Below are positions 7,526 through 16,704 of a stretch of DNA of 64,000 nt, piece after piece. The notes beneath the pieces were generated by a model. The model had not been told where the DNA came from and did not search any database. It saw nothing but the letters and a program-made list of their open reading frames with translations. The DNA is from Halococcus qingdaonensis. GTDB lineage: Archaea > Halobacteriota > Halobacteria > Halobacteriales > Halococcaceae. The stretch is from the NCBI RefSeq assembly GCF_024508235.1, contig NZ_CP101943.1:2081112-2145111 (forward strand), in the 5' to 3' direction. Position numbers and translations under genes: made by a program. Position 1 is the stretch's first letter. Every line of letters starts with the position of its first letter.

Positions 7526-7730
7526 TTTTTTTGGGGGGGGGGGGGGCCCCCCCCCCCCCCCACCACTCCTCGCAAAAACCTGGACTAAAAACACCTGCTC
7601 ACTCGGCCTCCGGCCTCGTTCGCAGTGAACCGCGCTCACTACGTTCGCGCGGATACGAACACCCCCACAAACCGCCCGCCTCCGCCGAAGCCCTCGCATC
7701 CCTTGGGATGCTCGCCCTTCATCCACCAGG
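7521..7730. repeat. Interspersed element copy E2 (type II) with G14/C15 hairpin
   Basis: The copy contains CCCACTTTTTTT, an extreme hairpin (14 G then 15 C), the 19-base core CAAAAACCTGGACTAAAAA at 7573-7591, a GTGAACCGCGCTC segment near 7626-7638 and a border ending CTTCATCCACCAGG. This matches copies E3 and E5 in the same order, with E3 reversed. It separates aroA from aroC, two co-directional genes, and has no coding capacity that I trust. Confidence 0.8.
7533..7561. repeat. G14/C15 homopolymer palindrome
   Basis: Fourteen consecutive G (7533-7546) are followed directly by fifteen C (7547-7561), forming a perfect self-complementary tract. It occupies the position where the other copies of this element have a hairpin of mixed sequence. 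Such a tract is prone to length change in replication and to assembly error. Confidence 0.9.
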
Positions 7731-7776
7731 ACCGCCCGCCCCGCTCCGCTGCAATCGCCCCACAAGCACTGTCGTT

Positions 7777-9069
7777 TCAGTTGAGGGTCACGTCGGCACC
7801 AGCATCGGAGAGTATGGCGAAAAAATCCGGAAACGAGACGTCGACGTGGTCCGCGCCGACGACGGTGGTCGTCCCGTCGGCGACCAGCCCGGCGATCGCG
7901 AGTGCCATCACGATCCGATGATCACCTCGACCATCGACACGCGCGCCCTGGAGGGCCGAGTCGTCGCCGTGGATCGTGAGCGAATCCTCGCGCTCGGTGA
8001 CGGTCGCACCCATCGTTTCGAGTTCGTCGGCCATCGCACTCACGCGATCGGTCTCCTTGTACCGGACGTGTTCGGCGTTCACGAGTCGCGTCTCGCCGTC
8101 GGCCGCGGCCCCGAGGACCGCGAGCGTCGGCAGGAGATCGGGCGTATCGCCGACGTCGATCTCGACGCCCGAGAGCGGCGAGCGCGCGATCGAGATCGTG
8201 CCAGCGTCGCGCTCCCACGCGATCTCCGCGCCCATCCGGTCGAGGATCTCGACGATGGCGCTGTCGCCCTGCGCACTCGGACGTGCACCCTCCACGGTGA
8301 GTTCATCATCGGCGGCGAGCGCGCCGGCGGCGAGCAGATAGGAAATCGACGAGAAGTCACCGGGCACTCGATACTCGCCGCCCGCATCGTAGGCCTGCCC
8401 GCCCGCGACCGCGAAACCCTCTCCTTCGTTCTCGGTCTCGACGCCGAAGTCGGCGAGCAACTCGCGGGTGATTTCGACGTACGGCGATGACTTCAGTTCC
8501 GTTTCGAGATCGATCTCGATCCCCGACTCGGAGCGCGCACCGGCCATCAGGAGCGCGGTCACGAACTGTGAGGAGACGTCGCCGGGCATCGAAACCCGCC
8601 CACCCTCCATCGGTCCGCCGACGACCAATGGGGCCTGGCCGTTCGCGCGCGTGCTCTCCGCACGCCCACCCAGCTCCTCGATCGCAGCGAGCAGCGGCCC
8701 GTGCGGGCGCGAGCGCAGCGATCCGTCGCCGGTGAGCACCGTCAGCCCCTCGGCGAGCGCTGCCGTCGCCGTGACGAGACGCATCGTCGTCCCGCTGTTG
8801 GCACAGTCGACGACATTGGCTGGTGTCTCTGGATGGCCGAACCCCTCCACCGTGATATGCTCACTGTCGTCCGCGAGCCCCTCGACACGCCCGCCGAACG
8901 CCTCGACGGCCCTCGCCGTCGCGCGCGTGTCGGCGGAGACGAGCGGCCGCTCGATCCGCGTAGTGCCATCGCCGTAGCCCGCCGCCAGGATCGCCCGGTG
9001 GGTGTAGCTCTTCGACGGCGGTGCTCTGACCGTGCCGCTCACGCGCGAACTCCCGATGTCGGCGTTCAT
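7777..9069 (-). CDS. aroA: 3-phosphoshikimate 1-carboxyvinyltransferase (EPSP synthase)
   Basis: A 430-residue EPSP synthase, which joins shikimate 3-phosphate and phosphoenolpyruvate. Motifs seen are [15 protein letters not shown] near residue 15 (substrate-binding Lys), [14 protein letters not shown] near 85, [15 protein letters not shown] near 105 and [15 protein letters not shown] near 340. The start at 9069 ([12 protein letters not shown]) fits the family; the longer frame to 9114 has an atypical 15-residue extension. It is on the same strand as aroC, with element E2 between. The AAAAAAGTGG end of element E4 lies about 45 nt upstream and may contribute the promoter. Confidence 0.97.
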   Translation of the reverse strand: MNADIGSSRVSGTVRAPPSKSYTHRAILAAGYGDGTTRIERPLVSADTRATARAVEAFGGRVEGLADDSEHITVEGFGHPETPANVVDCANSGTTMRLVTATAALAEGLTVLTGDGSLRSRPHGPLLAAIEELGGRAESTRANGQAPLVVGGPMEGGRVSMPGDVSSQFVTALLMAGARSESGIEIDLETELKSSPYVEITRELLADFGVETENEGEGFAVAGGQAYDAGGEYRVPGDFSSISYLLAAGALAADDELTVEGARPSAQGDSAIVEILDRMGAEIAWERDAGTISIARSPLSGVEIDVGDTPDLLPTLAVLGAAADGETRLVNAEHVRYKETDRVSAMADELETMGATVTEREDSLTIHGDDSALQGARVDGRGDHRIVMALAIAGLVADGTTTVVGADHVDVSFPDFFAILSDAGADVTLN

Positions 9070-9111
9070 ACCCGCCCCTCGGACGGCGGGGCTATCAGAC
9101 TGCCGGACCTC

Positions 9112-9490
9112 CACTTTTTTACTCGTCGGGTGCGCGCGGAGCGCGCACCACTCTCTGCTCGCGGGCGTGCGAGGCGGCTTCGCCGCCTCGAACTCGCGGC
9201 GCTACGCGCCGCGCATGGCCCGCTCGCACGGTATGAGGGACCGGAGGTCCCTCACTACTCGCAAAAACCTGGACTAAAAAGGACCGCTCGCTCCCGACGG
9301 TCGCTCACGGTGAACCGCGCTCACGTTCGTTCGCGCGGACGGTTCATTCACAGCACCGCACCAACGACGCCCACATACCTCCCCAGCCGATTCGCTCCGC
9401 TCACTTCGTTCGCGTCGCTCATCCCTCGCACAATGTTCATGCTCGGTGCTCACTTCGTTCGCACACGAGCGCGAGCGCGCGCCACAGCAA
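9112..9490. repeat. Interspersed element copy E4 (type I, full length)
   Basis: This is the inverted counterpart of E1. In order it holds CCACTTTTTT, three GC-rich hairpins (about 9130-9150, 9170-9192 and 9236-9254), the 19-base core at 9262-9280, the middle block (reverse complement of AGCGAATCGGCTGGGGAGG) at about 9370-9396 and the long 5' block at about 9430-9490. The first 35 bases from the T-tract equal those of copy E5. It lies between the 3' end of the GH15 gene and the start of aroA. Confidence 0.8.
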
Positions 9491-9531
9491 CCGCCAGCGA
9501 CGCATCGTCCATCGTGATTCACGCGCTCGCC

Positions 9532-11379
9532 TCAACTGGTCCCATCGGGTGCGTCGACGCCGATGGGGGTCGGAGTTCGGGGGTCGGCACCCTCGCTGAC
9601 GTAGATGGCGCTGTTGATGAGACCGAGATGGCTGAACGCCTGCGGGAAATTACCCCGCTGTTCGCCGGTCTCTCCGTCGACCTGCTCGGCGAACAGGCCG
9701 AGCGAGGTCGCGTGTTCGAGCACGTCCGTGTAGAGTTCGCGGGCCTCCTCGCGACGGCCAGCCAGCGCGAGCGCGTCGACCAGCCAGAACGAACAGAGTA
9801 CGAACGGGTTCTCCTCGCCGTCAAGCCCGTCGTCGGTGTCGTAACGATAGACGAGTCCCTCGTCGGTCGCGAGATGGTCCTGGACCGCCTCGATCGTCCC
9901 GAGAATCCGGTCGTCGTCGGGTTCGAGAAAGCCGACGACCGGCAGGCGAAGCAGCGAGGCGTCGACGTTGTCGGTCTCGAACGAGCGGGTGAAACTTCCC
10001 ATCTCCTCGTCGTAGCCCTCGTCGAGCACGCGCTCTTCGATCTCGGCGCGGACGGCCTCCCACTCGTCGGTCGGGGCCTCGTAGTCGGTCGCCTCGGCCA
10101 TCGTCAGCGCCCGATCGATGGCCGCCCAGCACATCACCTTCGAGTAGACGAACTGCTTGGGATCGACGCGGTCCTCCCAGATGCCGTAGCCCGGTTCGTC
10201 CCAGACCTCGCAGACGTGATCGACGACATCCCTGACGACCCTCCAGTTTGCCTCGGAGAGAGTTTCGCTATACTGGGTCGTCTCGTGGATCGCCAAGACG
10301 AGTTCGCCGTAAACGTCGAGCTGACGCTGGTCGCCCGCCGCGTTGCCGATGCGCACTGGTGAGGAATGACGATAGCCTTCGAGATGGTCGAGCTCTTCCT
10401 CCTCAGGAATCTCCTCGCCGTCGACCCCATAAAACGGCTGTTCGACCCGACCGGACTCTCCCTCGGCGATCCTGGAGAGACACTCCTCGAAGAAGTCCTC
10501 GACCTCCCCGGCGTGGCCGAGTTCGTGGAGCGCCTGCACGGTGAACGCCGCATCACGGATCCAGTTGAACCGGTAGTCCCAGTTGCGCTCGCCGCCGATC
10601 GTCTCCGGCAGCGAGGTCGTCGGCGCGGCGGCGATGGCGCTGGTCTCGCGGCGCATCAACAGCTTGAGCACGAGTTCGGAACGGATGACGAGCTCGTGCC
10701 ACGGCCCGTAGAACAGACAGCGCTCTGAGTCCGTACAGTGGTGCACCCAGCCCTTCCAGAACTGGGTCGTCGCCTCCAGCATCGCCGCCGCTTCCTCGTC
10801 GTCGATCCGTTCGCGCTCGCCGTACTGGCAGACGAACCAGACGGCATCGCCCTCGTCGAGCGTGACGGTCCCCGTCGCCGTCCCGTTCTCGGCGTCGAAG
10901 GCGATCGAGCTCCGACAGAACAGTTCCTCGTCGTTGCCGGTCGCGAGCACGCCACCGTCGACCGCCTCGACGATCGTCTCGGCGCGCGCGTAGTCGAATC
11001 GAGGGGCGAACTCGATGTCGAGTTCGATCGAACCCTCCCCGCACTCGACGCGTCGATAGAGGGCGTGCTCGGCGATATCCAGAGTCTGCTGCTCGCCGAC
11101 GACCGGCATGAAGTCGGTGAGGGTCGCCGTACCGGATTCGGTCGTAAAGGAGGTTTCGAGCACGTTCGTCCGCTCGACGTACTCCTGATCGCTCTCGAAC
11201 TCGCCGGTGGGCTGGATCGCGAACTGGCCGCCGACCTCGGGATCCAGGATACCGGCGAAGATGCTCGACGATTCGATATGTGGGAGACACCACCAGTCGA
11301 CCGTCCCGTCGCGCCCGACCAGCGCGCAGGTTTCGAGGTTGCCGACGATGCCGTAGTCGCCGATCGGAAGGAAATCCAT
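9532..11379 (-). CDS. GH15 glucoamylase/trehalase family glycoside hydrolase
   Basis: A 615-residue cytoplasmic GH15 protein with no signal peptide. The N-terminal trehalase-like domain begins FLPIGDYGIVGNLETCALV and DGTVDWWCLP (residues 3-31). The (alpha/alpha)6 catalytic domain contains GERNWDYRFNWIRDAAFTVQAL near residue 255, GIWEDRVDPKQFVYSKVMCW near 400 and NPFVLCSFWLVDALALAGR near 525. Archaeal relatives act as glucoamylases or trehalases; the N-terminal module favours trehalase, but the substrate is not certain. The ATG at 11379 is chosen because it precedes the conserved DFLPIGDYG start and lies about 25 nt after a TTATGTGG box; the upstream extension is not protein-like. Confidence 0.88.
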   Translation of the reverse strand: MDFLPIGDYGIVGNLETCALVGRDGTVDWWCLPHIESSSIFAGILDPEVGGQFAIQPTGEFESDQEYVERTNVLETSFTTESGTATLTDFMPVVGEQQTLDIAEHALYRRVECGEGSIELDIEFAPRFDYARAETIVEAVDGGVLATGNDEELFCRSSIAFDAENGTATGTVTLDEGDAVWFVCQYGERERIDDEEAAAMLEATTQFWKGWVHHCTDSERCLFYGPWHELVIRSELVLKLLMRRETSAIAAAPTTSLPETIGGERNWDYRFNWIRDAAFTVQALHELGHAGEVEDFFEECLSRIAEGESGRVEQPFYGVDGEEIPEEEELDHLEGYRHSSPVRIGNAAGDQRQLDVYGELVLAIHETTQYSETLSEANWRVVRDVVDHVCEVWDEPGYGIWEDRVDPKQFVYSKVMCWAAIDRALTMAEATDYEAPTDEWEAVRAEIEERVLDEGYDEEMGSFTRSFETDNVDASLLRLPVVGFLEPDDDRILGTIEAVQDHLATDEGLVYRYDTDDGLDGEENPFVLCSFWLVDALALAGRREEARELYTDVLEHATSLGLFAEQVDGETGEQRGNFPQAFSHLGLINSAIYVSEGADPRTPTPIGVDAPDGTS

Positions 11380-11460
11380 ACCGAGGGCTACGGTGGCGGC
11401 CACATAACGCTCCCGCCCGTGAGACGCCATCGTTTTGTCGGCTACACCCGAACGTCCGTT

Positions 11461-12618
11461 ATGGATCCGGATCTCTCCGCGCTCGACGCGGAGCTCGCCG
11501 ACTGCGACGCCGATGGCTACCTGCTCGATGCCGACGGCGACGACCCCGACCAGCGCTATCTCTCCGGGTTCGTCGCACCCGACCCGTTCGTGACGCTCTA
11601 CAACGGCGACACCCACCTCCTGGTGTCGGCGCTTGAATACGGCCGTGCGAAAACCGAGAGCCGCGCCGCGACCGTCTCCCGACACGCCGACTACGCCGAC
11701 GACGCCGGCGGGCGCGAGGCAGGTACCGAGATGCTCGGACGCTTTCTCGACGACCACGACGTCGACTCGCTGCTCGTCCCGGAGCGGTTCCCGGTCGGGA
11801 CCGCCGACGGGCTCCGCGAGCAGGGCATCGACGTGACCGCCGAGGACGACGGGATCCTCGTCGACATCCGCGCGGTCAAGACCGACGAGGAGATCGAGAA
11901 CGTCAGGGACGCCCAGCAGGTCAACGAGCGTGCGATGGTCGCCGCCGAGAACGCCATCCAAGGAGCCGACGTCGAGGACGGCCGACTCGTCGCCGACGGC
12001 GAACCACTCACTTCCGAGCGCGTCAAGACCACCGTCGAGACGACGCTGCTCCAGCACGGCTACACCTCTGGCGAGACGATCGTCGCCGGCGGTGCCGACG
12101 CCGCCGACCCGCACAACGACGGCAGCGGTCCCCTCGCCGCCGGCGAGCCGATCATCGTCGACATCTTCCCGAAGAGCAGTTCGACTGGCTATCACGCCGA
12201 CATGACCAGGACGTTCGTGAAGGGCGAACCAAGCGAACGCGCCGAGGAGTGGTACGACCTCTCGAAGGAGGCGCTCGACGCGGCGCTCGACGTCGTCGAA
12301 CCCGGCACGACCGGCGAGGAGGTCCACGACGCGGTCTGTGACGTCTACGAGGACGCCGGCGAGCCGACCCTGCGCGACGACCCCGAAACTGAGACGGGAT
12401 TCATCCACGGGACGGGTCATGGCGTCGGGCTCGCAGTCCACGAGCTGCCGAGCCTGAGCTTCGAGGGTGGCGAGCTCGAAGCGGGCAACGTCATCACGAT
12501 CGAGCCCGGGCTCTACGACCCGGAGGTCGGGGGCGTGCGCGTCGAGGACTTCGTGCTCGTCACCGACGACGGCTACGAGAACCTCACCGACTACCCGAAA
12601 CGACTCCGCGTCGAGTAG
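11461..12618 (+). CDS. Xaa-Pro dipeptidase/aminopeptidase (M24 family)
   Basis: A 385-residue metallopeptidase with an N-terminal creatinase-like domain and a C-terminal pita-bread catalytic domain. The five metal ligands are identifiable in VDIFPKSSSTGYHADMTRTF (two Asp), GTGHGVGLAVHE (His), ITIEPGLYDPE (Glu) and GGVRVED (Glu). It cleaves the bond before proline in peptides and is cytoplasmic. The gene is divergent from GH15 across an 81-base gap, with a GTTTTGTC box about 30 nt before its ATG. tyrA follows after 48 bases. Confidence 0.92.
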   Translation: MDPDLSALDAELADCDADGYLLDADGDDPDQRYLSGFVAPDPFVTLYNGDTHLLVSALEYGRAKTESRAATVSRHADYADDAGGREAGTEMLGRFLDDHDVDSLLVPERFPVGTADGLREQGIDVTAEDDGILVDIRAVKTDEEIENVRDAQQVNERAMVAAENAIQGADVEDGRLVADGEPLTSERVKTTVETTLLQHGYTSGETIVAGGADAADPHNDGSGPLAAGEPIIVDIFPKSSSTGYHADMTRTFVKGEPSERAEEWYDLSKEALDAALDVVEPGTTGEEVHDAVCDVYEDAGEPTLRDDPETETGFIHGTGHGVGLAVHELPSLSFEGGELEAGNVITIEPGLYDPEVGGVRVEDFVLVTDDGYENLTDYPKRLRVE

Positions 12619-12666
12619 TCGAGATCACTCGAAGGGGCTTTTGCCAGCCGCTCGCAACGGCGCACA

Positions 12667-13401
12667 ATGACCCTTCTCGTCGTCGGCGCGGGCACGATGG
12701 GCGAGTGGTTCGCCCGCACGCTCGCCGAAACGACCACAGTCACCCTCACCGACACCGATCCCGAGAGAGCCGCCGCAGTCGCCGACCGCCTCGACGCGCG
12801 GTCGGTGGCGCTCGACACCGACGAACGGTTCGACACCGTCTGTTTCGCCGTGCCGATGCCGGCAGTCGAAGCGGCCGTCGCCGAGCACGCGCCGAAGGCC
12901 GAGCGCGCCGTGATCGACGTCACCGGGAGCATGGCCGAACCGCTCGCGGCGATGCGAACACACGCACCCGATCGCGAGCGACTGAGCCTGCATCCCCTCT
13001 TCGCGCCCGAAAACGCCCCCGGCCGGATCGCGACGGTCGCCGACGCGACCGGCCCGGCGACCGACGAGGTTCGCACGGCGCTGGCCGCCGAAAACGAACC
13101 CTTCGAGACGACATCCGACGAACATGATAGTGCGATGGAGACGGTCCAGGCTGGCGCGCACGCGGCCGTGCTCGCCTACGCGCTCGCAGCCGAGGACGTC
13201 CGCGAGGAGTTTCACACGCCCGTCTCCGGCCCGCTCGACGACCTCGCGAGCCAGGTACTGTCGGGATCACCGCGGGTCTACGCCGAGATCCAGGAGCGGT
13301 TCGACGGCGCAGAGGCGGTCGCCGAGGCCGCGGAGCGCATCGCCACGGCCGACGGGGCGGGTATCGAGGAGCTGTACCGCGAGGCGCGCGAGCGACGATG
13401 A
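12667..13401 (+). CDS. tyrA: Prephenate dehydrogenase
   Basis: A 244-residue NAD(P)-dependent dehydrogenase with a Rossmann start, LLVVGAGTMGEWFARTL, followed by DVTGSMAEPL near residue 83 and LHPLFAPENAPGRIATV near 105 (the H-P-x-F substrate/active-site region of prephenate dehydrogenases). It makes 4-hydroxyphenylpyruvate for tyrosine synthesis and fits the nearby aroA and aroC. The family is usually longer, but short single-domain archaeal forms are common. Its stop overlaps the next start (ATGA), so the next gene is probably coupled. Confidence 0.88.
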   Translation: MTLLVVGAGTMGEWFARTLAETTTVTLTDTDPERAAAVADRLDARSVALDTDERFDTVCFAVPMPAVEAAVAEHAPKAERAVIDVTGSMAEPLAAMRTHAPDRERLSLHPLFAPENAPGRIATVADATGPATDEVRTALAAENEPFETTSDEHDSAMETVQAGAHAAVLAYALAAEDVREEFHTPVSGPLDDLASQVLSGSPRVYAEIQERFDGAEAVAEAAERIATADGAGIEELYREARERR

Positions 13402-14849
13402 ACGACGACCAGCGTGCGGCGATCCGTGCGAACGCGAACTATCTCCGGGAGGTGCGCCCGATCGACCCCGAGGAGATCGACGAGTACGTTTCCGGCCAGC
13501 CACACCCTGCCGTCGTCCGCGAGGTGCTCCGCGAATCGGCCGCCGAGCTCGACCTCATCGAACGCGACGACGGCACGTTCGTCCCCGTCGCCGCGGAACC
13601 GATCGAAACCGAGTTCGCAGGTGTCGCGGCGCTGCCCGAACACCACGTCAGAGCGCTCGAAGACCTGCTCGTCGACGAGTACGGGCCCGGCTGGCCGACG
13701 GGCGAGTCGGGCGAGCGCCTCCGCGAGCGGATTCGAGAAGTCAAGGAATCGTACTTCGCCGGCGAGTCGGTGCACTACGATCGCGAGACGGCGCTCGCCT
13801 ACGCCATCTACCACCTGCCGGACTACTACGCGACCGTCCAGTACGTCCTCGCCGATCTCGCGCGTGACGGACTGCTACCGAAGGGGCTCCGCGTACTCGA
13901 CGTGGGCGCCGGCGTCGGCGGACCGGCGCTCGGCCTCGCCGACTTCCTCCCTGACGACGCGCTCTGCGAGTACCACGCGGTCGAGCCGAGCGCCGCCGCG
14001 GACGTCTTGGAAACGCTGCTCGGTGCTACTGGGAAAAACTTCCACTCGACTGTGCATCACACGAGCGCCGAGGCGTTCGCTCCCGACGGCGAGTACGATC
14101 TGGTGTTGCTGGCGAACGTACTGAGCGAGCTCGACGACCCGACCGCGGTCGCGCAGCGGTATCTGGACGCGCTCGCACCCGACGGCTCGCTCGTCGCCAT
14201 CGCACCCGCCGACCGCGAGACGTCGATCGGTCTTCGGGGAATCGAGCGCGCGCTCGTCGACGGTGAGCGCGCCTCCGGCGCGCGATCCTCGTCGGTCGAG
14301 CGAAGCGAGTCCGACGGTAGTCCGGCGACGGCGTACGCACCGACCGTCCGCCTCTGGCCCGGTCACGCACCGACCGACAGGGGCTGGTCGTTCGACGTGC
14401 AGGGCGATCTGGACGTGCCGCCCTTCCAGCGCCGCCTCGCCGAGACAGCCGGCGAGGGCGCGGCGTTCATCAACGTCGACGTCCAGTACTCGTATTCGAT
14501 CCTTCGCCGGGACGGAGCGCGCCGCATCGAGTTCACGCCCGACTCGAACCGGGTGGCGAAAATGGCCGACAGCGAGCGCCACGTCTCCAGTCGAATCGAC
14601 TGCATCGCCGCGAAACTCAGCCACTCGCTGTCCGACGGCAATCCCATATTCAAGATCAGCGACGGCAGCGAGGCGGTCGATCACTACGCCGTGCTCACCC
14701 GCGAAACGGCACTCAACCGGGAGCTCTCGGACGCGGACTACGGCGCGCTCCTGGCGTTCGAGAACGTGCTCGTGCTCTGGAACGACGACGAAGAGTCCTA
14801 CAATTTCGTCGTCGACGACGAGACGATCGTCGACCGGATCCCCGTCTGA
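13398..14849 (+). CDS. Rsm22-like SAM-dependent methyltransferase
   Basis: A 483-residue protein with a C-terminal-half Rossmann methyltransferase domain (LRVLDVGAGVGGPALGLADF near residue 165; EYDLVLLANVLSELDD near 232). It has the long N-terminal region and the RLWPGHAPTDRGWSFDVQGD segment of the mitochondrial-type Rsm22 family, which assists small-ribosomal-subunit assembly. The C-terminal region ends in an acidic strand-rich segment. The start overlaps tyrA by four bases. The linker with SGARSSSVERSESDG near residue 295 is lower in complexity than the rest. Methyl transfer activity is not proven for the family. Confidence 0.75.
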   Translation: MNDDQRAAIRANANYLREVRPIDPEEIDEYVSGQPHPAVVREVLRESAAELDLIERDDGTFVPVAAEPIETEFAGVAALPEHHVRALEDLLVDEYGPGWPTGESGERLRERIREVKESYFAGESVHYDRETALAYAIYHLPDYYATVQYVLADLARDGLLPKGLRVLDVGAGVGGPALGLADFLPDDALCEYHAVEPSAAADVLETLLGATGKNFHSTVHHTSAEAFAPDGEYDLVLLANVLSELDDPTAVAQRYLDALAPDGSLVAIAPADRETSIGLRGIERALVDGERASGARSSSVERSESDGSPATAYAPTVRLWPGHAPTDRGWSFDVQGDLDVPPFQRRLAETAGEGAAFINVDVQYSYSILRRDGARRIEFTPDSNRVAKMADSERHVSSRIDCIAAKLSHSLSDGNPIFKISDGSEAVDHYAVLTRETALNRELSDADYGALLAFENVLVLWNDDEESYNFVVDDETIVDRIPV

Positions 14850-14850
14850 G

Positions 14851-15006
14851 CTACTCCGTCGACTCGTCGATCTCTGCCTGCAGCCGGGCACGCTGTTCCT
14901 GCTGTCGCTCGCGCCCATCGTGACCGAGGAGTTTCGAGAGCAGCGCCGGTCCCTTGTGGCTTCGCTGACCGGTTTCGTCCGGGCGTCCGTCGTCGCTCCC
15001 GCTCAT
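14851..15006 (-). CDS. 51-residue charged protein coupled to the upstream membrane protein
   Basis: The ATG at 15006 overlaps the TGA of the upstream membrane gene (ATGA), which strongly suggests a real, translationally coupled small gene. The product, MSGSDDGRPDETGQRSHKGP and onward to LQAEIDESTE, is charged, with a Gln/Arg/Glu-rich helical second half, and lacks membrane segments. It ends one base from the Rsm22-like gene's stop (convergent). The function is unknown. Confidence 0.6.
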   Translation of the reverse strand: MSGSDDGRPDETGQRSHKGPALLSKLLGHDGRERQQEQRARLQAEIDESTE

Positions 15007-15515
15007 GCTCCGAGATAGGTCACGATCGGGTAAAAAGCCACGCTCGCGGTGAGTGTGACGATCCCGACGACGAACAGCACCTGTGTGTAGAAGAGCAGGC
15101 GACCGTTGTCGGCGATGTCGGCGGCGTTGCTCTCGGTCCACGAGGCGAGTTCGACGAGAAAGTCAAGCTCCCAGTCGCCGTCGTCGCCCGTCGCCAGCGA
15201 GACGGCGTATGCGCCGCTCGGCCCGACCACGAGGTCCGATTCACCGTAGGTGAGCACGCCGACGATGGCCGAGAGAACGAGTGCGAGTACCCCCACGGCG
15301 GCGAGCAACGGCTGGAACGTGACGGCCGCGAGACCGGCTGCCGGAACGACGACGCCGAGCAGGAGCGCCGTGATGCGTACTGTACGCAGCGCCTTGTCGT
15401 CGATGTCGTCCATCACGGACTGCTGGCTGTCGAGGACGTCCCGAAGTTCGCGGTAGACGGTCTCGCGGCGCTTGCTCGACCAGCCCCGGCGCGGTGCGTC
15501 GGATCCCTCGCTCAT
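15003..15515 (-). CDS. Small integral membrane protein of unknown function
   Basis: A 170-residue protein. The cytoplasmic N-terminus has basic residues and a predicted helix (RRETVYRELRDVLDSQQSVMDDIDDKALR). Two closely spaced helices follow at about 47-70 and 72-93, then a soluble segment DLVVGPSGAYAVSLATGDDGDWELDFL, and a last helix near residue 150. The start at 15515 (MSEGSDAPRRGW) is the first ATG. It is followed by an overlapping 51-codon gene. It is divergent from surE with 72 bases between. The topology suggests a membrane-anchored accessory or sensor protein; no family is recognised. Confidence 0.7.
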   Translation of the reverse strand: MSEGSDAPRRGWSSKRRETVYRELRDVLDSQQSVMDDIDDKALRTVRITALLLGVVVPAAGLAAVTFQPLLAAVGVLALVLSAIVGVLTYGESDLVVGPSGAYAVSLATGDDGDWELDFLVELASWTESNAADIADNGRLLFYTQVLFVVGIVTLTASVAFYPIVTYLGA

Positions 15516-15587
15516 CCGTTCGTTCTCGCACAGCGAAGCGATGGCCCTTAACGGTGCGCTTTTGCGCTGGGCCACCGCAGACCGACC

Positions 15588-16370
15588 ATGCAGATCCTGC
15601 TGACGAACGACGACGGCATCGAGAGCACGGGGATCGCCGTGCTGGCCGATGCGCTCGCCGCTCACGGCGAGGTGACGGTCGTCGCGCCCGCCGAGGACCA
15701 GAGCGCCGTCGGGCGCACGCTCTCCGATCGCGTCGTCGTCGAGGAGCACGACCTCGGCTACGCCGTCGACGGAACGCCCGCCGACTGCGTGGTCGCGGGT
15801 CTCGGTTCGCTCCGTCCCGATGCCGATCTCGTGGTTTCGGGCTGCAATCAGGGCGCGAACCTCGGCGAGTACACGCTCGGGCGCTCGGGGACGATCAGCG
15901 CCGCCGTCGAGGCGACCTTCTTCGACGTTCCGGCGATCGCCGTCTCGCTGTACGTCCCCGGTGGCGACATCGACTTCCGCGAGTACGTCGCCCGCGAGGA
16001 CGAGTACGACGAGGCCGTCCGGGCGACGAGCCATCTCGTGACGAACGCGCTCGGCGACGGGATCTTCGAGCGGGCGGACTATCTGAACGTCAACGCACCA
16101 ACCTCGGCGGCCACCGACGGCGAACATGGCGAGATGGAGATCACCTACCCATCGGAGGTCTACCAGCTGACCGCCGTCGGCGACGACGGCGATCTCACGC
16201 TCCGGGATCACATCTGGCAACGGATGGCCGACGGGACGATCCCCGATCCGGAGGGCACCGATCGCCGGGCGGTCTTCGAGGGGCGCGTGAGCGTCTCCCC
16301 GTTGACCGCACCACACACGACCGAAGCCCACGACGCACTCAGCGCGGTCGCCGAATCGTACGGGCGGTAG
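15588..16370 (+). CDS. surE: 5'-nucleotidase SurE
   Basis: A 260-residue SurE-family nucleoside 5'-monophosphate phosphatase. The metal site is LLTNDDGIES (D8, D9), with further ligands in VVAPAEDQSAVGR (Ser) and SGCNQGANLGEYTLGRSGTISAA (Asn). The rest follows the family: VDGTPADCVVAGL and the C-terminal TDRRAVFEGRVSVSPLT. It is a cytoplasmic stationary-phase or housekeeping phosphatase. The start ATG lies about 27 nt after a CTTTTGC box. Confidence 0.95.
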   Translation: MQILLTNDDGIESTGIAVLADALAAHGEVTVVAPAEDQSAVGRTLSDRVVVEEHDLGYAVDGTPADCVVAGLGSLRPDADLVVSGCNQGANLGEYTLGRSGTISAAVEATFFDVPAIAVSLYVPGGDIDFREYVAREDEYDEAVRATSHLVTNALGDGIFERADYLNVNAPTSAATDGEHGEMEITYPSEVYQLTAVGDDGDLTLRDHIWQRMADGTIPDPEGTDRRAVFEGRVSVSPLTAPHTTEAHDALSAVAESYGR

Positions 16371-16382
16371 TTCGAGCCAGCG

Positions 16383-16655
16383 TTACTCCGTATCGAGCAG
16401 TCCGTAGTGGCCCGGTTCGTCGTCGCTTTCGGGATCGCCGAAACAGAGTTCGTCGGCGTTCGTGACCAACCACGGGATCGCCCAGTCGAGCAGGATACCC
16501 TCGGTCTCGATGTCGAGTTCGGTGTCGGGCTCCAATCCTTGCAAGAGGCGAGCGATCTCGTAGACGGTGTACATCACGTCGGGATCGAGCACGTCGGCCG
16601 GTTTGCGGAACTCGAAAGGGCGCAACCGATCGAAGGAGGATTTCTGGCGCGGCAT
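16383..16655 (-). CDS. Small conserved haloarchaeal protein (DUF5827-like)
   Basis: A 90-residue soluble protein, MPRQKSSFDRLRPFEFRKPA and onward, rich in acidic residues, with a conserved-looking MYTVYEIARLLQGLEP segment near residue 28 and WAIPWLVTNADELCFGDPESDDEPG near 58. I recall a haloarchaeal family like this under the name DUF5827, but cannot verify it here. It is convergent with surE (12 bases apart). The start is the first ATG in the conserved region; the upstream extension is basic and not protein-like. Confidence 0.7.
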   Translation of the reverse strand: MPRQKSSFDRLRPFEFRKPADVLDPDVMYTVYEIARLLQGLEPDTELDIETEGILLDWAIPWLVTNADELCFGDPESDDEPGHYGLLDTE

Positions 16656-16704
16656 ACCGGCGATAGGCCGGAACGGCCTAAATCCTCGGCGGTGTTGGAC
16701 TCGA

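Noticed and set aside
7492-7575. Upstream extension of aroC through the poly-G/C tract
   Set aside because: It would encode a Gly/Pro homopolymer run from the repeat. The family start is MNGNEFGRLFRATTFG at 7491.
9112-9490. Considered as an insertion sequence with inverted repeat ends
   Set aside because: No transposase frame, no matching terminal inverted repeats across the whole element and no clear target duplication.
11380-12441. N-terminal extension of the GH15 frame to 12441 (minus strand)
   Set aside because: The extension is opposite the M24 peptidase gene and has no domain. The GH15 family start is at the MDFLPIGDYG methionine (11379).
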